This document shows, piece after piece, positions 15,353 to 23,830 of a stretch of DNA of 36,102 nucleotides (the stretch's first letter is position 1; the number at the start of each line of letters is the position of its first letter). The translations under genes and the position numbers were made by a program. Source of the stretch: UBA4636 sp963650915. Lineage in GTDB: Bacteria; Bacillota; Clostridia; Christensenellales; Borkfalkiaceae. The notes under the pieces were generated by a model, which saw nothing but the letters and a program-made list of their open reading frames with translations, was not told the origin of the DNA and ran no database searches. The stretch spans positions 1 to 36,102 of the forward strand of contig CAVJMJ010000018.1 of the NCBI GenBank assembly GCA_963650915.1. The letters are read 5' to 3'.

Positions 15353-18010
15353 TTAGTCCTTTTTAAGTTCGACGCAATAACACTCGATAAAGTCGCCGAC
15401 TTTGATATCGTTAAAGTTCTCGATGGAAATACCGCATTCATAGCCTTGTGCGACTTCTTTAACGTCGTCTTTGAAACGTTTAAGTTGCAATACGTTACCT
15501 TCGCAAATCATAACGTCGTTACGATATATACGAAGTTTTGCGTTACGCAAAATCTTTCCGTCGGTTACGTAGCAACCTGCAACCGTGCCGACGCCCGTAA
15601 TTTTGAAAGTTTCTCTGACTTCGGCTTTGCCCATGTAAATATCTTGGTATTTAGGAGCCGACATACCTTTCATAGCCGCTTTGATTTCGTCTATCGCATC
15701 GTAAATTACGCGATACAATTTAACGTCGACTTTTTGTCTTTCGGCAAGAGTTTTCGCCTTTGCGTCGGGACGAACGTTAAAGCCTATGATAATCGAGTTG
15801 GTGGAATCGGCAAGCATAACGTCGGTTTCGTTGATTGCGCCTACGCCTGCGTGTACGACGTTGATTTTGACTTCATCGTTGCTAAGTTCGGTAAGCGACT
15901 GTTTAACCGCTTCAACCGAGCCTTGAACGTCCGCTTTGATAATGATGTTAAGATTTTTAAGTTGACCGTCGCTTATTTTGGAGAATAATTCGTCAAGGGT
16001 GACCTTTTCGGAACGTCTTATCATTTCTTCGCGTTCTTTATTCTTTCTTTCTTCGGCAACGAGTTTCATAAGTTTGTCTTCGGCAACCGCTACAATGATA
16101 TCACCTGCGTTAGGAACTTCTTCCAAACCGAGGACGGAAACGGGCATGGACGGAGTCGCTTCCTTGACCATTTTGCCCTTATCGTCGAACATTGCCCTTA
16201 CTTTACCGGTAGAGGTACCCGCAACGATATAATCACCCGTTTTTAAAGTGCCGTTTTGTACCAAAATGGAAGCAACCGGTCCTTTGCCTTTGTCGAGTTT
16301 GGCTTCGATAACCGCACCCTTTGCCTTACGATTGGGATTTGCTTTGAGTTCCTTCATTTCGGCAACGAGCAAAATCATATCGAGAAGTTTATCCACCCCT
16401 TCGCCTGTCTTAGCCGAAACGGGAACCATTATGGTATCACCGCCCCAATCTTCGACCAAAAGCCCTCTGTCGGACAGTTGTTGACGTAATTTATCGAGGT
16501 TTACGTGCGGTTTATCTATCTTATTTGCCGCAATGATAATGGATACACCCGCCGATTTTGCGTGGTTAATAGCTTCGTCGGTTTGGGGCATTATGCCGTC
16601 GTCGGCGGCTATAACTATAACCGCGATATCGGTAACTTGCGCACCTCTTGCACGCATTGAAGTAAACGCCGCGTGTCCCGGGGTATCGAGGAAGGTAATT
16701 AAACTACCGTGCGTCATAACCTGATAAGCACCGATGTGTTGGGTAATACCACCCGCCTCGCCATCGGTTACGTGCGTTGATCTGATATAGTCGAGTAAAG
16801 AAGTTTTGCCGTGGTCGACGTGCCCCATTACGGTAACGACCGGCGGACGGGTAATCAAATCTTCTTCCTTATCGACGTCATCCGAAAAGCCTTCTTTCAA
16901 AACTTCTTCGGCTGTTTTTTCGAGTTTGAGTTCGAGTTCTATACCTAACCCTGCGGCAACGAAACCTGCGGTGTCGAAGTCTATAGAATCGTTTATGGTC
17001 TTTATAATGCCCTCTTTAAACAAAAGTTTGGTAATTTCTACCGCCGAAACGCCGAGTTTTTCGCTCAATTCTTTTAACGGAATGATTTCCTTGGTTATTA
17101 CCGCTTTATCGACTTTTATACGGCTTTCGACGACGTCCGATTTATTCTTTTTGCTACGGACTTTTCTGTAACCGCTCTTGTCTTCGTCGAAATCGCTTAC
17201 GCTGACGACTCCGCGCATAGCGGATTTTTTATTGACGACGCGTTTGTCGTCGTAACTCTTTTCGGACTTTTTCTTCGTGAAAGTCTTATTTGCTTCCTTG
17301 GGGATAAAAGCAACTTCCTGAGGCTTTTTGTTAAGAAGTGGTCTTGCGCCGAGAGGTCTTTGAGCCTGTTGCTCACCGGGCTTTCTCGCACCGAACGAAT
17401 CGGGACGAGTTCTGTCGCCCGATTGACGAGCGGGTCTGTCACCGGGTTTTTGATTATTACGCTTGTCGTAAGGAGTATACTCCTTCCTTTGACCTTGTTT
17501 GGGAATAAAAGAGCGAACAGAAGGTTGCTTGGACGCGGCAATCTTGGCTCTTTCGGCGGCTTCTCTTGCGTCGGATTCCCTTTTTAATCTTTCTATACGT
17601 TCTTTTTCGGCTTGAATAGCGGCTTCTTTGGCTTCTTGCTCGGCTCTTTCTTTAGCCTCTTTTTCGGCTTTCTCTTTAGCCAATCTCAATTCTTCGGCTT
17701 TTGCCGATGCCTCTGCCTCGGAAATCTCAGCTTTTTTCTTTAATTCTTCTTCCTCTTTGATTTGAGCCTCGATCTGCTCCTGTTTGATTCTCGCCTCTTC
17801 TTCGGCAGCCTTTTCTGCCTCACGACGAACGGAAGCCTCGGCGTTTGCCTTGGCTTTTTTAACGGCGGTTTCTTTATCACCGAGTTTTTTGGTGATTTCG
17901 CCTACCTCTTTTTTTGCAGATTTTGCCCTTGTAAGAAGGTCTTGTAAAGAACCGTTTAACGCGTTAACGACGCCTTTAATGTTACTTACGGTAGCTTCTT
18001 TCTTTTCCAT
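15353..18010 (-). CDS. infB: Translation initiation factor IF-2
   Basis: 885 aa. IF-2 brings initiator fMet-tRNA to the 30S subunit. Residues 1-310 are a charged, low-complexity Lys/Glu/Ala-rich region, with a long predicted coiled coil up to about 165 and then a Pro/Arg/Gln-rich part. An IF2N domain follows (VITKEIIPLKELSEKLGVS), then the GTPase domain with VMGHVDHGKT, FLDTPGHAAF and NKIDKP. The C-terminal domains end in GFECY-like IF2 sequences. GGAGG lies 12 nt before the ATG inside the end of ylxQ, which is rather far. It is the core gene of this conserved operon. Confidence 0.97.
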   Translation of the reverse strand: MEKKEATVSNIKGVVNALNGSLQDLLTRAKSAKKEVGEITKKLGDKETAVKKAKANAEASVRREAEKAAEEEARIKQEQIEAQIKEEEELKKKAEISEAEASAKAEELRLAKEKAEKEAKERAEQEAKEAAIQAEKERIERLKRESDAREAAERAKIAASKQPSVRSFIPKQGQRKEYTPYDKRNNQKPGDRPARQSGDRTRPDSFGARKPGEQQAQRPLGARPLLNKKPQEVAFIPKEANKTFTKKKSEKSYDDKRVVNKKSAMRGVVSVSDFDEDKSGYRKVRSKKNKSDVVESRIKVDKAVITKEIIPLKELSEKLGVSAVEITKLLFKEGIIKTINDSIDFDTAGFVAAGLGIELELKLEKTAEEVLKEGFSDDVDKEEDLITRPPVVTVMGHVDHGKTSLLDYIRSTHVTDGEAGGITQHIGAYQVMTHGSLITFLDTPGHAAFTSMRARGAQVTDIAVIVIAADDGIMPQTDEAINHAKSAGVSIIIAANKIDKPHVNLDKLRQQLSDRGLLVEDWGGDTIMVPVSAKTGEGVDKLLDMILLVAEMKELKANPNRKAKGAVIEAKLDKGKGPVASILVQNGTLKTGDYIVAGTSTGKVRAMFDDKGKMVKEATPSMPVSVLGLEEVPNAGDIIVAVAEDKLMKLVAEERKNKEREEMIRRSEKVTLDELFSKISDGQLKNLNIIIKADVQGSVEAVKQSLTELSNDEVKINVVHAGVGAINETDVMLADSTNSIIIGFNVRPDAKAKTLAERQKVDVKLYRVIYDAIDEIKAAMKGMSAPKYQDIYMGKAEVRETFKITGVGTVAGCYVTDGKILRNAKLRIYRNDVMICEGNVLQLKRFKDDVKEVAQGYECGISIENFNDIKVGDFIECYCVELKKD

Positions 18011-18016
18011 TCTGAA

Positions 18017-18334
18017 TTATTTGCCTCCGAATTGAACGAAATTTTCGTCTAAATTATCTAAAATAGCATTAGCAAGCGACTCGTCCAAAATAGCCGCAAG
18101 TTTGCAATTATCTTTATAAAAAATATCTTCGAGTTTCTCGTTTTTACTTAAAACAATGGAAGAATCGTATTTTTTGCCGAGTTTGACGGCGTCATTTTTT
18201 GTGTTTTCGGACGCCGAAGAACACAAAATAAGCAAGGGTATTTTGCCCTTCATCGTTTGAATGGCGTTTACGCCCAATCTTACTTTGCCGCTTCTTACGG
18301 CAAAACCGATGTAAGTATGAATTTTATCTTTCAT
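18017..18334 (-). CDS. ylxQ: L7Ae/L30e-family RNA-binding protein
   Basis: 105 aa. The sequence matches the small L7Ae-type proteins encoded between ylxR and infB in Bacillota. Visible features are the start IGFAVRSGKVRLG, then LLILCSSASENTKND, and the kink-turn-binding-type basic and hydrophobic pattern. It probably binds RNA or ribosomes. No Shine-Dalgarno sequence is clear. The gene is 6 nt before infB and 69 nt after ylxR. Confidence 0.88.
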   Translation of the reverse strand: MKDKIHTYIGFAVRSGKVRLGVNAIQTMKGKIPLLILCSSASENTKNDAVKLGKKYDSSIVLSKNEKLEDIFYKDNCKLAAILDESLANAILDNLDENFVQFGGK

Positions 18335-18403
18335 TTTTCAGTCGATTTATAACGATAATACCGAACGGCGAAAGGTAAAACCGAACGCAAGGTAATATTT
18401 TCT

Positions 18404-18679
18404 TTAAAAAACTACGTTATCGTCTTTGTTTACGCAAATTTTTAAAAGTGCCGAATAAACGTCATCCGAAACTTTTTGGCGGAAAGCTCTGTCAAGACAT
18501 TTCGTTTTTATAAGTTTTGCCTTGCAAGCCTCGCTTCCGCAAAAATACGCACCCCTTCCGTCCGATTTACCGCTAACGTCGACGAAAATCCCGTCGGCGT
18601 TTTTTACGATTCTTATAAGATCCGATTTAGGAAACTCGTTTTTGCAACAAACGCATGTTCTTGTCGGTACGTGCTTCAT
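18404..18679 (-). CDS. ylxR: YlxR family RNA-binding protein (DUF448)
   Basis: 91 aa. The signature RTCVCCKNEFPKSDLIRIV at the N terminus and KSDGRGAYFC followed by C-x5-K are typical of YlxR. Two cysteine pairs, CVCC and CGSEAC, are present. In recent work on B. subtilis this family modulates RNase P, which is established knowledge for that species and only inferred here. The gene is 18 nt after nusA and lacks a clear ribosome site. Confidence 0.92.
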   Translation of the reverse strand: MKHVPTRTCVCCKNEFPKSDLIRIVKNADGIFVDVSGKSDGRGAYFCGSEACKAKLIKTKCLDRAFRQKVSDDVYSALLKICVNKDDNVVF

Positions 18680-18697
18680 TTTTTGCGAACAACTTTT

Positions 18698-19795
18698 TTA
18701 TTCTTCCTCTGATTCCGATTCCGACACCTCGGCACTTTCGGCAAGCCCTTCTTCGGTTGCTTTAGACAAACTCTTGACGTCTATCTTCCAACCGGTAAGT
18801 CTTGCGGCAAGCCTTGCGTTTTGACCGTCTCTGCCTATTGCGAGAGACAATTTATCGTCGGGAACGATAACTTTTGCAACCTTTTCGCCTTCAATGGCGG
18901 AAACTTTGAGTACGGTTGCGGGCGATAACGCTTTGGAAATGTATTCCAAAGGATCTTCGCTCCACAAAATTATGTCTATCTTTTCTCCGCCGAGTTCTTG
19001 GACGATTGCGTTTACCCTCGCCCCTCTCATGCCTACGCATGCGCCTACGGCGTCGATGTTGGGATCTTCGCTGTAAATTGCAATTTTGGTTCTTTGACCT
19101 GCTTCGCGTGCAATGGATTTGATTTGAATAAACCCTTGCTTGATTTCGGGAACTTCGTTTTCAAACAATCTTCTAACAAGACCGGGTGCCGTTCTCGAAA
19201 CCAAGACCTGCGCGCTTTTACCGTTAGACCTTACTTTCTTGACGTAAACCGTCAATTTATCGTTCACGTTGTATTTTTCGGTAGGAATCTGATCTTGAGG
19301 AAGCATTACGCCTTCTATCTGACCACCGCCGATTTCAACGTAAACGGTGTTGTTTTCGATACGACGGACGATGCAGTTTTGAATTTCTTCTTCCTTATCT
19401 TCGTATTCCGCGATGGTGTGGTCGCGTTCGAGTTCGCGAAGCTTCTGGGTAATAACCTGCTTCGCCGTTTGAGCGGCTATTCTGCCGAACTTTTTAGGAA
19501 CGAATTCCGTTTCGAAAGTATCGCCGAGTTTATAAGACTTTTTAAAGTTTCTGGCGGCAGCCAAAGAAATTTCTTTATCGGGGTCTTCAACCTCTTCGAC
19601 GATTTTTTTGGTTGCGTAAAACTTTGCCACGCCTTTTTCGGGATTAAGTTTTATACGAATGTTATCTGCACTGTCGCCCGTATGCCTTTTATATGCCGAC
19701 AAAAGTGCCGTTTCGAGGGCGGAAATCAATACTTCGGGACTAATGCCTTTTTCTCTTTCCAAGTCTTCGATTGCAAGAAAGAAATCTTTTTCCAT
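18698..19795 (-). CDS. nusA: Transcription termination/antitermination factor NusA
   Basis: 365 aa, similar to the 371-residue B. subtilis form. The order is an N-terminal RNA-polymerase-binding domain (1-130), S1 (about 135-200), then KH1 and KH2 (about 205-345) with GACVGMRGARVNAIVQEL and the second KH GRDGQNARLAARLTGW. It has a short acidic tail (ESESEEE) and no extra C-terminal repeats. GGAGG is 5 nt before the ATG. It lies second in the operon after rimP. A leader terminator upstream of rimP suggests that NusA may control its own level. Confidence 0.97.
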   Translation of the reverse strand: MEKDFFLAIEDLEREKGISPEVLISALETALLSAYKRHTGDSADNIRIKLNPEKGVAKFYATKKIVEEVEDPDKEISLAAARNFKKSYKLGDTFETEFVPKKFGRIAAQTAKQVITQKLRELERDHTIAEYEDKEEEIQNCIVRRIENNTVYVEIGGGQIEGVMLPQDQIPTEKYNVNDKLTVYVKKVRSNGKSAQVLVSRTAPGLVRRLFENEVPEIKQGFIQIKSIAREAGQRTKIAIYSEDPNIDAVGACVGMRGARVNAIVQELGGEKIDIILWSEDPLEYISKALSPATVLKVSAIEGEKVAKVIVPDDKLSLAIGRDGQNARLAARLTGWKIDVKSLSKATEEGLAESAEVSESESEEE

Positions 19796-19896
19796 CTTAT
19801 CCTCCGTGTCGCTTGCACGCGACGTAATAATTTTTAAAATTAAAGATATTATGCGTGATTTTTAGTTTTTTTACGAATATCGTAAAAAACATTTTA

Positions 19897-20358
19897 TTAG
19901 TCGAACTCAATAGCAACGTTAATTTTGGCAATGCGTGATTTTTCAAATTTTTCATCTTTTCCGTTTACGGATACGGTAACGGTGTTTTCGTCGTAATCGG
20001 TCATTACGCCCTCAAAAAACTTTTGTCCCTTTTGAGGTGCGTAAAGTTTTACTTCCACCTTTTCGCCGAGATGTTTTATGTAATCGCGCTCGGTCTTAAA
20101 CGGTCTGTCAAGCCCCGGACTCGAAACGTTCAGCGTGTACGCTTCGCCGTAAGTGGGGTCGAGTTCGTCCAAAGGCGCATCAATGCGGTTATGAAATTTT
20201 TCGAGGGTATTTAAATCGATGCCGTCGTCGTTATCGACGTAAACGGTTAAAGACGGGTTTTTACCGGGCTTCATCTCAACCTCGATAAGCTCTATGTTTT
20301 CCTCGTCTGCAATCGGTTTTAAAAAATCGAAAATTTCTTGATTTGATTTTACCTTCAT
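19897..20358 (-). CDS. rimP: Ribosome maturation factor RimP
   Basis: 153 aa, the normal length. RimP acts in 30S assembly. The sequence shows IELIEVEMKPGKNPSLTVYVDND, then YTLNVSSPGLDRPFKTERDY, the best family marker, and a C-terminal SH3-like part. AAGGGG is 6 nt before the ATG. It is the first gene of the nusA-infB operon. It is 101 nt before nusA. That gap holds a 10-bp T-rich/A-rich palindrome near 19867-19889 of unknown role. Confidence 0.95.
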   Translation of the reverse strand: MKVKSNQEIFDFLKPIADEENIELIEVEMKPGKNPSLTVYVDNDDGIDLNTLEKFHNRIDAPLDELDPTYGEAYTLNVSSPGLDRPFKTERDYIKHLGEKVEVKLYAPQKGQKFFEGVMTDYDENTVTVSVNGKDEKFEKSRIAKINVAIEFD

Positions 20359-20371
20359 ATTGCGCCCCTTA

Positions 20372-20403
20372 CAAAAAATTTTGAGAGTGGCAAGCCACTC
20401 TCA
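20372..20403 (-). terminator. Intrinsic terminator / candidate attenuator before rimP
   Basis: A perfect 9-bp stem TGAGAGTGG/CCACTCTCA (20382-20390 with 20395-20403) has a 4-nt loop. On the minus strand it is followed by AAAATTTTTT. It ends 14 nt before the rimP start codon. A promoter lies just upstream at 20431-20459, so transcripts of the operon must pass it. It could also terminate transcripts coming from the upstream exonuclease gene. Confidence 0.85.
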
Positions 20404-20430
20404 TTAAGTAAAATACTATTGAGCATCTAT

Positions 20431-20459
20431 ATATTAACACATTAAAATATAAAATGCAA
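20431..20459 (-). promoter_or_regulatory. Promoter of the rimP-nusA-infB operon
   Basis: On the minus strand TTGCAT (20454-20459) and TAATAT (20431-20436) are 17 nt apart. The predicted start would be near 20424, giving a leader of about 65 nt that contains the terminator hairpin. Confidence 0.6.
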
Positions 20460-20482
20460 GCGTTTTATTCAAAAAAATCGTT

Positions 20483-21994
20483 TTAAAAAGGCAAAGTCTT
20501 GCGAATTCGTATTATTTCGACGAACAATTCGCTCGTAGCCCAAGCATCGGCGTAAGCTCTGTGATGTCGGAATGTTATCCCGAACTTATCGCACAAAGTA
20601 TTCAACTTGTAATTAGAAACTCCGAAAATATTTTCTCTTGCAAGCGCAAGCGTGTCCATTTGCGGATTGTCAAAGTAATAATCGAGGGCTTCACCCTGCT
20701 TTTTTATGTATCTCGAGTCAAATTCTATGTTGTGCGCAACAAGGGTCGAACCTTGACAAAATTTGTAAAAATCACCGCAAACTTCGGAAAATTTAGGTGC
20801 GTCTTTTACCATATCGTCTGTTATTCCCGTTAAATCGACGACTTCTTGCGGAATATGCTTTTCGGGGTTAACGAGGGTGGAAAAATACTCGGTAGCGACG
20901 CCGTCGATCATTTTGACGGCACCTATCTCGGTTATTTTATCGTCAAGTTCCTTACCGGTGGTTTCCAAGTCGAAAACGACGAAAACTCTATCTTTAAAGC
21001 ACTCGGGAATAGTCTTTTGAACCAAAAAATTATCCTGTTCTTCAACGACTAACGGTTTTGGTTTTATAAGCGAGTATTCCTTTGGACAGGGTCTGTGTCC
21101 GCGTTGTTTGGGAACGAAATTTTTGGGAAATACGCACAAATTTATGGTGCGGAAGGTAAAATTTATATATTCCCCCCTGCGTTGAAAATCGCCGTGCGCG
21201 ATAATTTCGGAAGAAGGAGCGAGTTTTTGAACCTTCGGGAGATTTGCCTTCGTCGGGAAAACCATCCCCGTGAGCGTTCCCGTTCGGTCGGTAATCTCTA
21301 TAAGATAGAAGGGCTTACCCGTCTTGGTTTGTCTTTCTTCGATACGGTTTATTATGCCGGCAACATAGGCTTCGCCCACGTAATTTTTCGTATCGGCTAT
21401 GTAAACACATTCTCTTTCGTCGTCGTTATCGAAAAGCCTTGAAACCTCGTCAACTTTGAACGTCCTCATTTCTCGCTTATAAAGGTCGTTTTCTGTCGGT
21501 TTATATTCCGCATCCGTAACGACGTCTTGCTCGGTAACAACCGTCGTAACGATAAAATTATCCACGAATTTGCTTTCGAGATGGTTTGAAAGTTCCTCGT
21601 CGATTTTATTTGCCTTTATATAATCGTTTGCCGTGTCCGATAGGTGCAAAACGACCGAAGTCGTATAACCGTTTTTGGAAAATTCGGCTTTTTCGAGGTC
21701 TACTCCGCCGGAAACTGCTTTATGACAAAAAGATAAGTAGTTTTTAATTTCGTCGAAAACGAATTGCTTTTCGGCGACTATTTTTTCAAAATTTAAATTT
21801 ATTGCGGAAAAACTTAGCGGAACATTGTTTTTTACGACATTCAAAACTTCGTTTTTTAACTGATCCGAAACGGTAAAATCGGCAATCAAATTAAGATTAA
21901 GCGATTTTTCGCCCAATAAAATTTCGCCGTTTTTTAAGGCAATTTTACCGTTCAAACCTTCAATATCGTTAATTTTATCTATAATAAAACTCAT
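20483..21994 (-). CDS. PolC-derived 3'-5' exonuclease without PHP or polymerase domains
   Basis: 503 aa. The order seen is an N-terminal region (1-185) resembling the PolC N-terminal domain, an OB-fold (about 205-300, VAGIINRIEERQTKTGKPFY then ITDRTGT), a short linker, and a DEDDh exonuclease (335-503). Catalytic residues are intact: Asp342 and Glu344 in FDLETTG, Asp426 in HNIEFD, His478 and Asp483 in HRAYAD. A full PolC has about 1,400 residues with PHP and polymerase parts. Here only about 125 bp separate the stop from rimP, so these parts are absent, not frameshifted. The gene sits exactly at the polC position. It follows ispG by 16 nt. It could act in proofreading or RNA/DNA trimming, but its function is unknown. 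Confidence 0.85.
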   Translation of the reverse strand: MSFIIDKINDIEGLNGKIALKNGEILLGEKSLNLNLIADFTVSDQLKNEVLNVVKNNVPLSFSAINLNFEKIVAEKQFVFDEIKNYLSFCHKAVSGGVDLEKAEFSKNGYTTSVVLHLSDTANDYIKANKIDEELSNHLESKFVDNFIVTTVVTEQDVVTDAEYKPTENDLYKREMRTFKVDEVSRLFDNDDERECVYIADTKNYVGEAYVAGIINRIEERQTKTGKPFYLIEITDRTGTLTGMVFPTKANLPKVQKLAPSSEIIAHGDFQRRGEYINFTFRTINLCVFPKNFVPKQRGHRPCPKEYSLIKPKPLVVEEQDNFLVQKTIPECFKDRVFVVFDLETTGKELDDKITEIGAVKMIDGVATEYFSTLVNPEKHIPQEVVDLTGITDDMVKDAPKFSEVCGDFYKFCQGSTLVAHNIEFDSRYIKKQGEALDYYFDNPQMDTLALARENIFGVSNYKLNTLCDKFGITFRHHRAYADAWATSELFVEIIRIRKTLPF

Positions 21995-22010
21995 GTATGA
22001 AACCTATAAT

Positions 22011-23051
22011 TTACTTTAACAATTTATCTATTTCCGAAAGAAAAACTTCACTCGCCTTTTCCTCGTCGACGGTAAGATAAATTTCGCCTTTTTTAAAAAT
22101 AACGCACTTTCCGTCACCGCCGGCAATGCCGATGTCGCATTCTTTTGCTTCGCCGGGACCGTTGACAACGCATCCCATTACGGCGATTTTTAATGGTTTG
22201 ACTATTTTGCGCGTTCTCTTTTCCACTTCGGTAAGTATACCCTTCATATCGTAAGCCGTTCTGCCGCAAGTAGGACAAGAAATAATTTCGGCAAAATTTC
22301 TGTCAAGCCCCACGCTACGTAAAATTCTTTTTGCGTATAAGACTTCTTCGCTAATCGGTGCGGTTAACGAAACGCGTATGGTATCACCTATTCCGTCTAA
22401 AAGCAACGAACCTATGCCGATACTGCTTTTGACAACGCCCATACCGAGCGTTCCTGCTTCGGTTACGCCTACGTGAAGAGGATAATTCGTTTTTTCGTGA
22501 AGGTATCTGTACGCTTCGACCGTCGTTTTAACGTCCGACGCCTTTGCCGAAACCACTATATTTTGCACGCCGAATTTTTCGAGCATGCTAACTTTCTGTA
22601 ACGCGCTTTCTGAAAGTGCCTTGTAACTGCGCCCGTATTTTTCAAAAAATTCTTTTTCGATACTACCGCTGTTTGAGCCGACTCTTACTGCTGCGCCACT
22701 CATTTTTAAGGCGTCGGCAACGATTTTTAATTTATCGTCACCGCCGATGTTCCCGGGATTGATGCGTATTTTATCCGCTCCGTTTTCAAGCGATTCAACC
22801 GCCAAACGGTAATCGAAGTGTATATCGCAAACAATCGGCATCGGAGATTTTTGTTTAATTATTTTTACGGCTTTAGCGTCGGCTTGGTCTTTACAAGACA
22901 CCCTGATTATGTCGCATCCTAAATCGTAAACTTCATAAATTTCCTTGATAACATCGTCGATTTTTGAAGTTTTTACGTCGCACATAGTTTGTATTCTGAC
23001 GGGATTATCTCCACCTATATACAAACTACCGACCTTAACCGAATCAGTCAT
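22011..23051 (-). CDS. ispG: 4-hydroxy-3-methylbut-2-enyl diphosphate synthase (flavodoxin type)
   Basis: 346 aa, the usual bacterial GcpE length. It makes HMBPP in the non-mevalonate isoprenoid pathway using a [4Fe-4S] cluster. The TIM barrel begins SLYIGGDNPVRIQTMC, with ISCPTCGRT near residue 258 and MGCVVNGPGEAKECDIGI near 294 supplying the three cysteines and the Glu cluster ligand. It overlaps coaX by 8 nt with AAGGTG as ribosome site. In many Bacillota ispG or rseP/proS precede polC, so the local order is the conserved one. Confidence 0.96.
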   Translation of the reverse strand: MTDSVKVGSLYIGGDNPVRIQTMCDVKTSKIDDVIKEIYEVYDLGCDIIRVSCKDQADAKAVKIIKQKSPMPIVCDIHFDYRLAVESLENGADKIRINPGNIGGDDKLKIVADALKMSGAAVRVGSNSGSIEKEFFEKYGRSYKALSESALQKVSMLEKFGVQNIVVSAKASDVKTTVEAYRYLHEKTNYPLHVGVTEAGTLGMGVVKSSIGIGSLLLDGIGDTIRVSLTAPISEEVLYAKRILRSVGLDRNFAEIISCPTCGRTAYDMKGILTEVEKRTRKIVKPLKIAVMGCVVNGPGEAKECDIGIAGGDGKCVIFKKGEIYLTVDEEKASEVFLSEIDKLLK

Positions 23052-23829
23052 TTTTCACCTTATTTATGTTATATAAAATCTTTAAACCTTCGAGGGTAAG
23101 CCTCCTGTCGATGATATCGATGCAAGGCGTTTCGGGAGCGATGATTTCACTTAACCCGCCCGTTGCAACGACTATCACGTCGTTGGTTTTCAGTTCTTGT
23201 TTCATTTTGTAAACGATCTTTTCTACAAGTCCCGAAAATCCGTAAAGAAGCCCCGCTTGCATATTCGTTACGGTAGACTTACAAATAACCGTCTTGGGAA
23301 GTTCTAGTTCGATATGCGGAAGTTGAGCCGTCCCGTTAACGAGGGAGTCGAGCGAGCCTTTTATACCCGGTGCGATGACCCCGCCTATAAGTTCACCCGA
23401 GGCGGAAATTACGTTAAAAGTCGTGGCGGTACCGAAATCGATGCAAATCACGGGTTTGTTTTTTCCGTACTTTTTATATGCGGCAACGCTGTTTACTATT
23501 CTGTCCGCGCCTACTTCCCTTGCGTTATCCACTCGAATATTAAGTCCGGTTTTTGTGCCGGGACCTACCAAAATCGGTGTATGACCGAGGTAATATTCGC
23601 ACATATGCGAAATGGTATAATTAAGTTGAGGAATAACAGACGACAAAATAACGCCTTCAATGTCTTCCTTGTTGATTTTAGCCGTTTCGAGCAAATCTCT
23701 TACGGCGATTCCGTACTCGTCGGCGGTTTGATTTTTAGCCGACGCCACCCTGAAACTCGCAACGAGAGTATCGCCCGAGTATATACCGTATTTTACGTTA
23801 GTGTTACCGATATCTATGCAAAATATCAT
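23044..23829 (-). CDS. coaX: Type III pantothenate kinase
   Basis: 261 aa. It phosphorylates pantothenate in the first step of coenzyme A synthesis. The phosphate-binding DIGNTNVKYGIY starts at residue 6, GADRIVN is near 101, and CIDFGTATTFNVIS near 126. The motif set is that of CoaX, not CoaA. GAGG lies 6 nt before the ATG, inside the end of the S component gene 1 nt upstream. The neighbouring transporter probably supplies its substrate. Confidence 0.95.
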   Translation of the reverse strand: MIFCIDIGNTNVKYGIYSGDTLVASFRVASAKNQTADEYGIAVRDLLETAKINKEDIEGVILSSVIPQLNYTISHMCEYYLGHTPILVGPGTKTGLNIRVDNAREVGADRIVNSVAAYKKYGKNKPVICIDFGTATTFNVISASGELIGGVIAPGIKGSLDSLVNGTAQLPHIELELPKTVICKSTVTNMQAGLLYGFSGLVEKIVYKMKQELKTNDVIVVATGGLSEIIAPETPCIDIIDRRLTLEGLKILYNINKVKND

Positions 23830-23830
23830 G

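Noticed and set aside
15446..15988. 180-codon plus-strand frame over infB
   Set aside because: Antisense shadow of IF-2.
18998..19837. 279-codon plus-strand frame over nusA
   Set aside because: Antisense to nusA with Phe/Cys-rich low-quality sequence; the opposite strand is an unmistakable NusA.
19867..19889. Terminator between rimP and nusA
   Set aside because: The palindrome has its T-run on the wrong side for the minus-strand transcript; it is only noted as a repeat.
20483..21994. Frameshifted full-length polC
   Set aside because: There is no room for the missing 900 residues: rimP begins about 125 bp after the stop.
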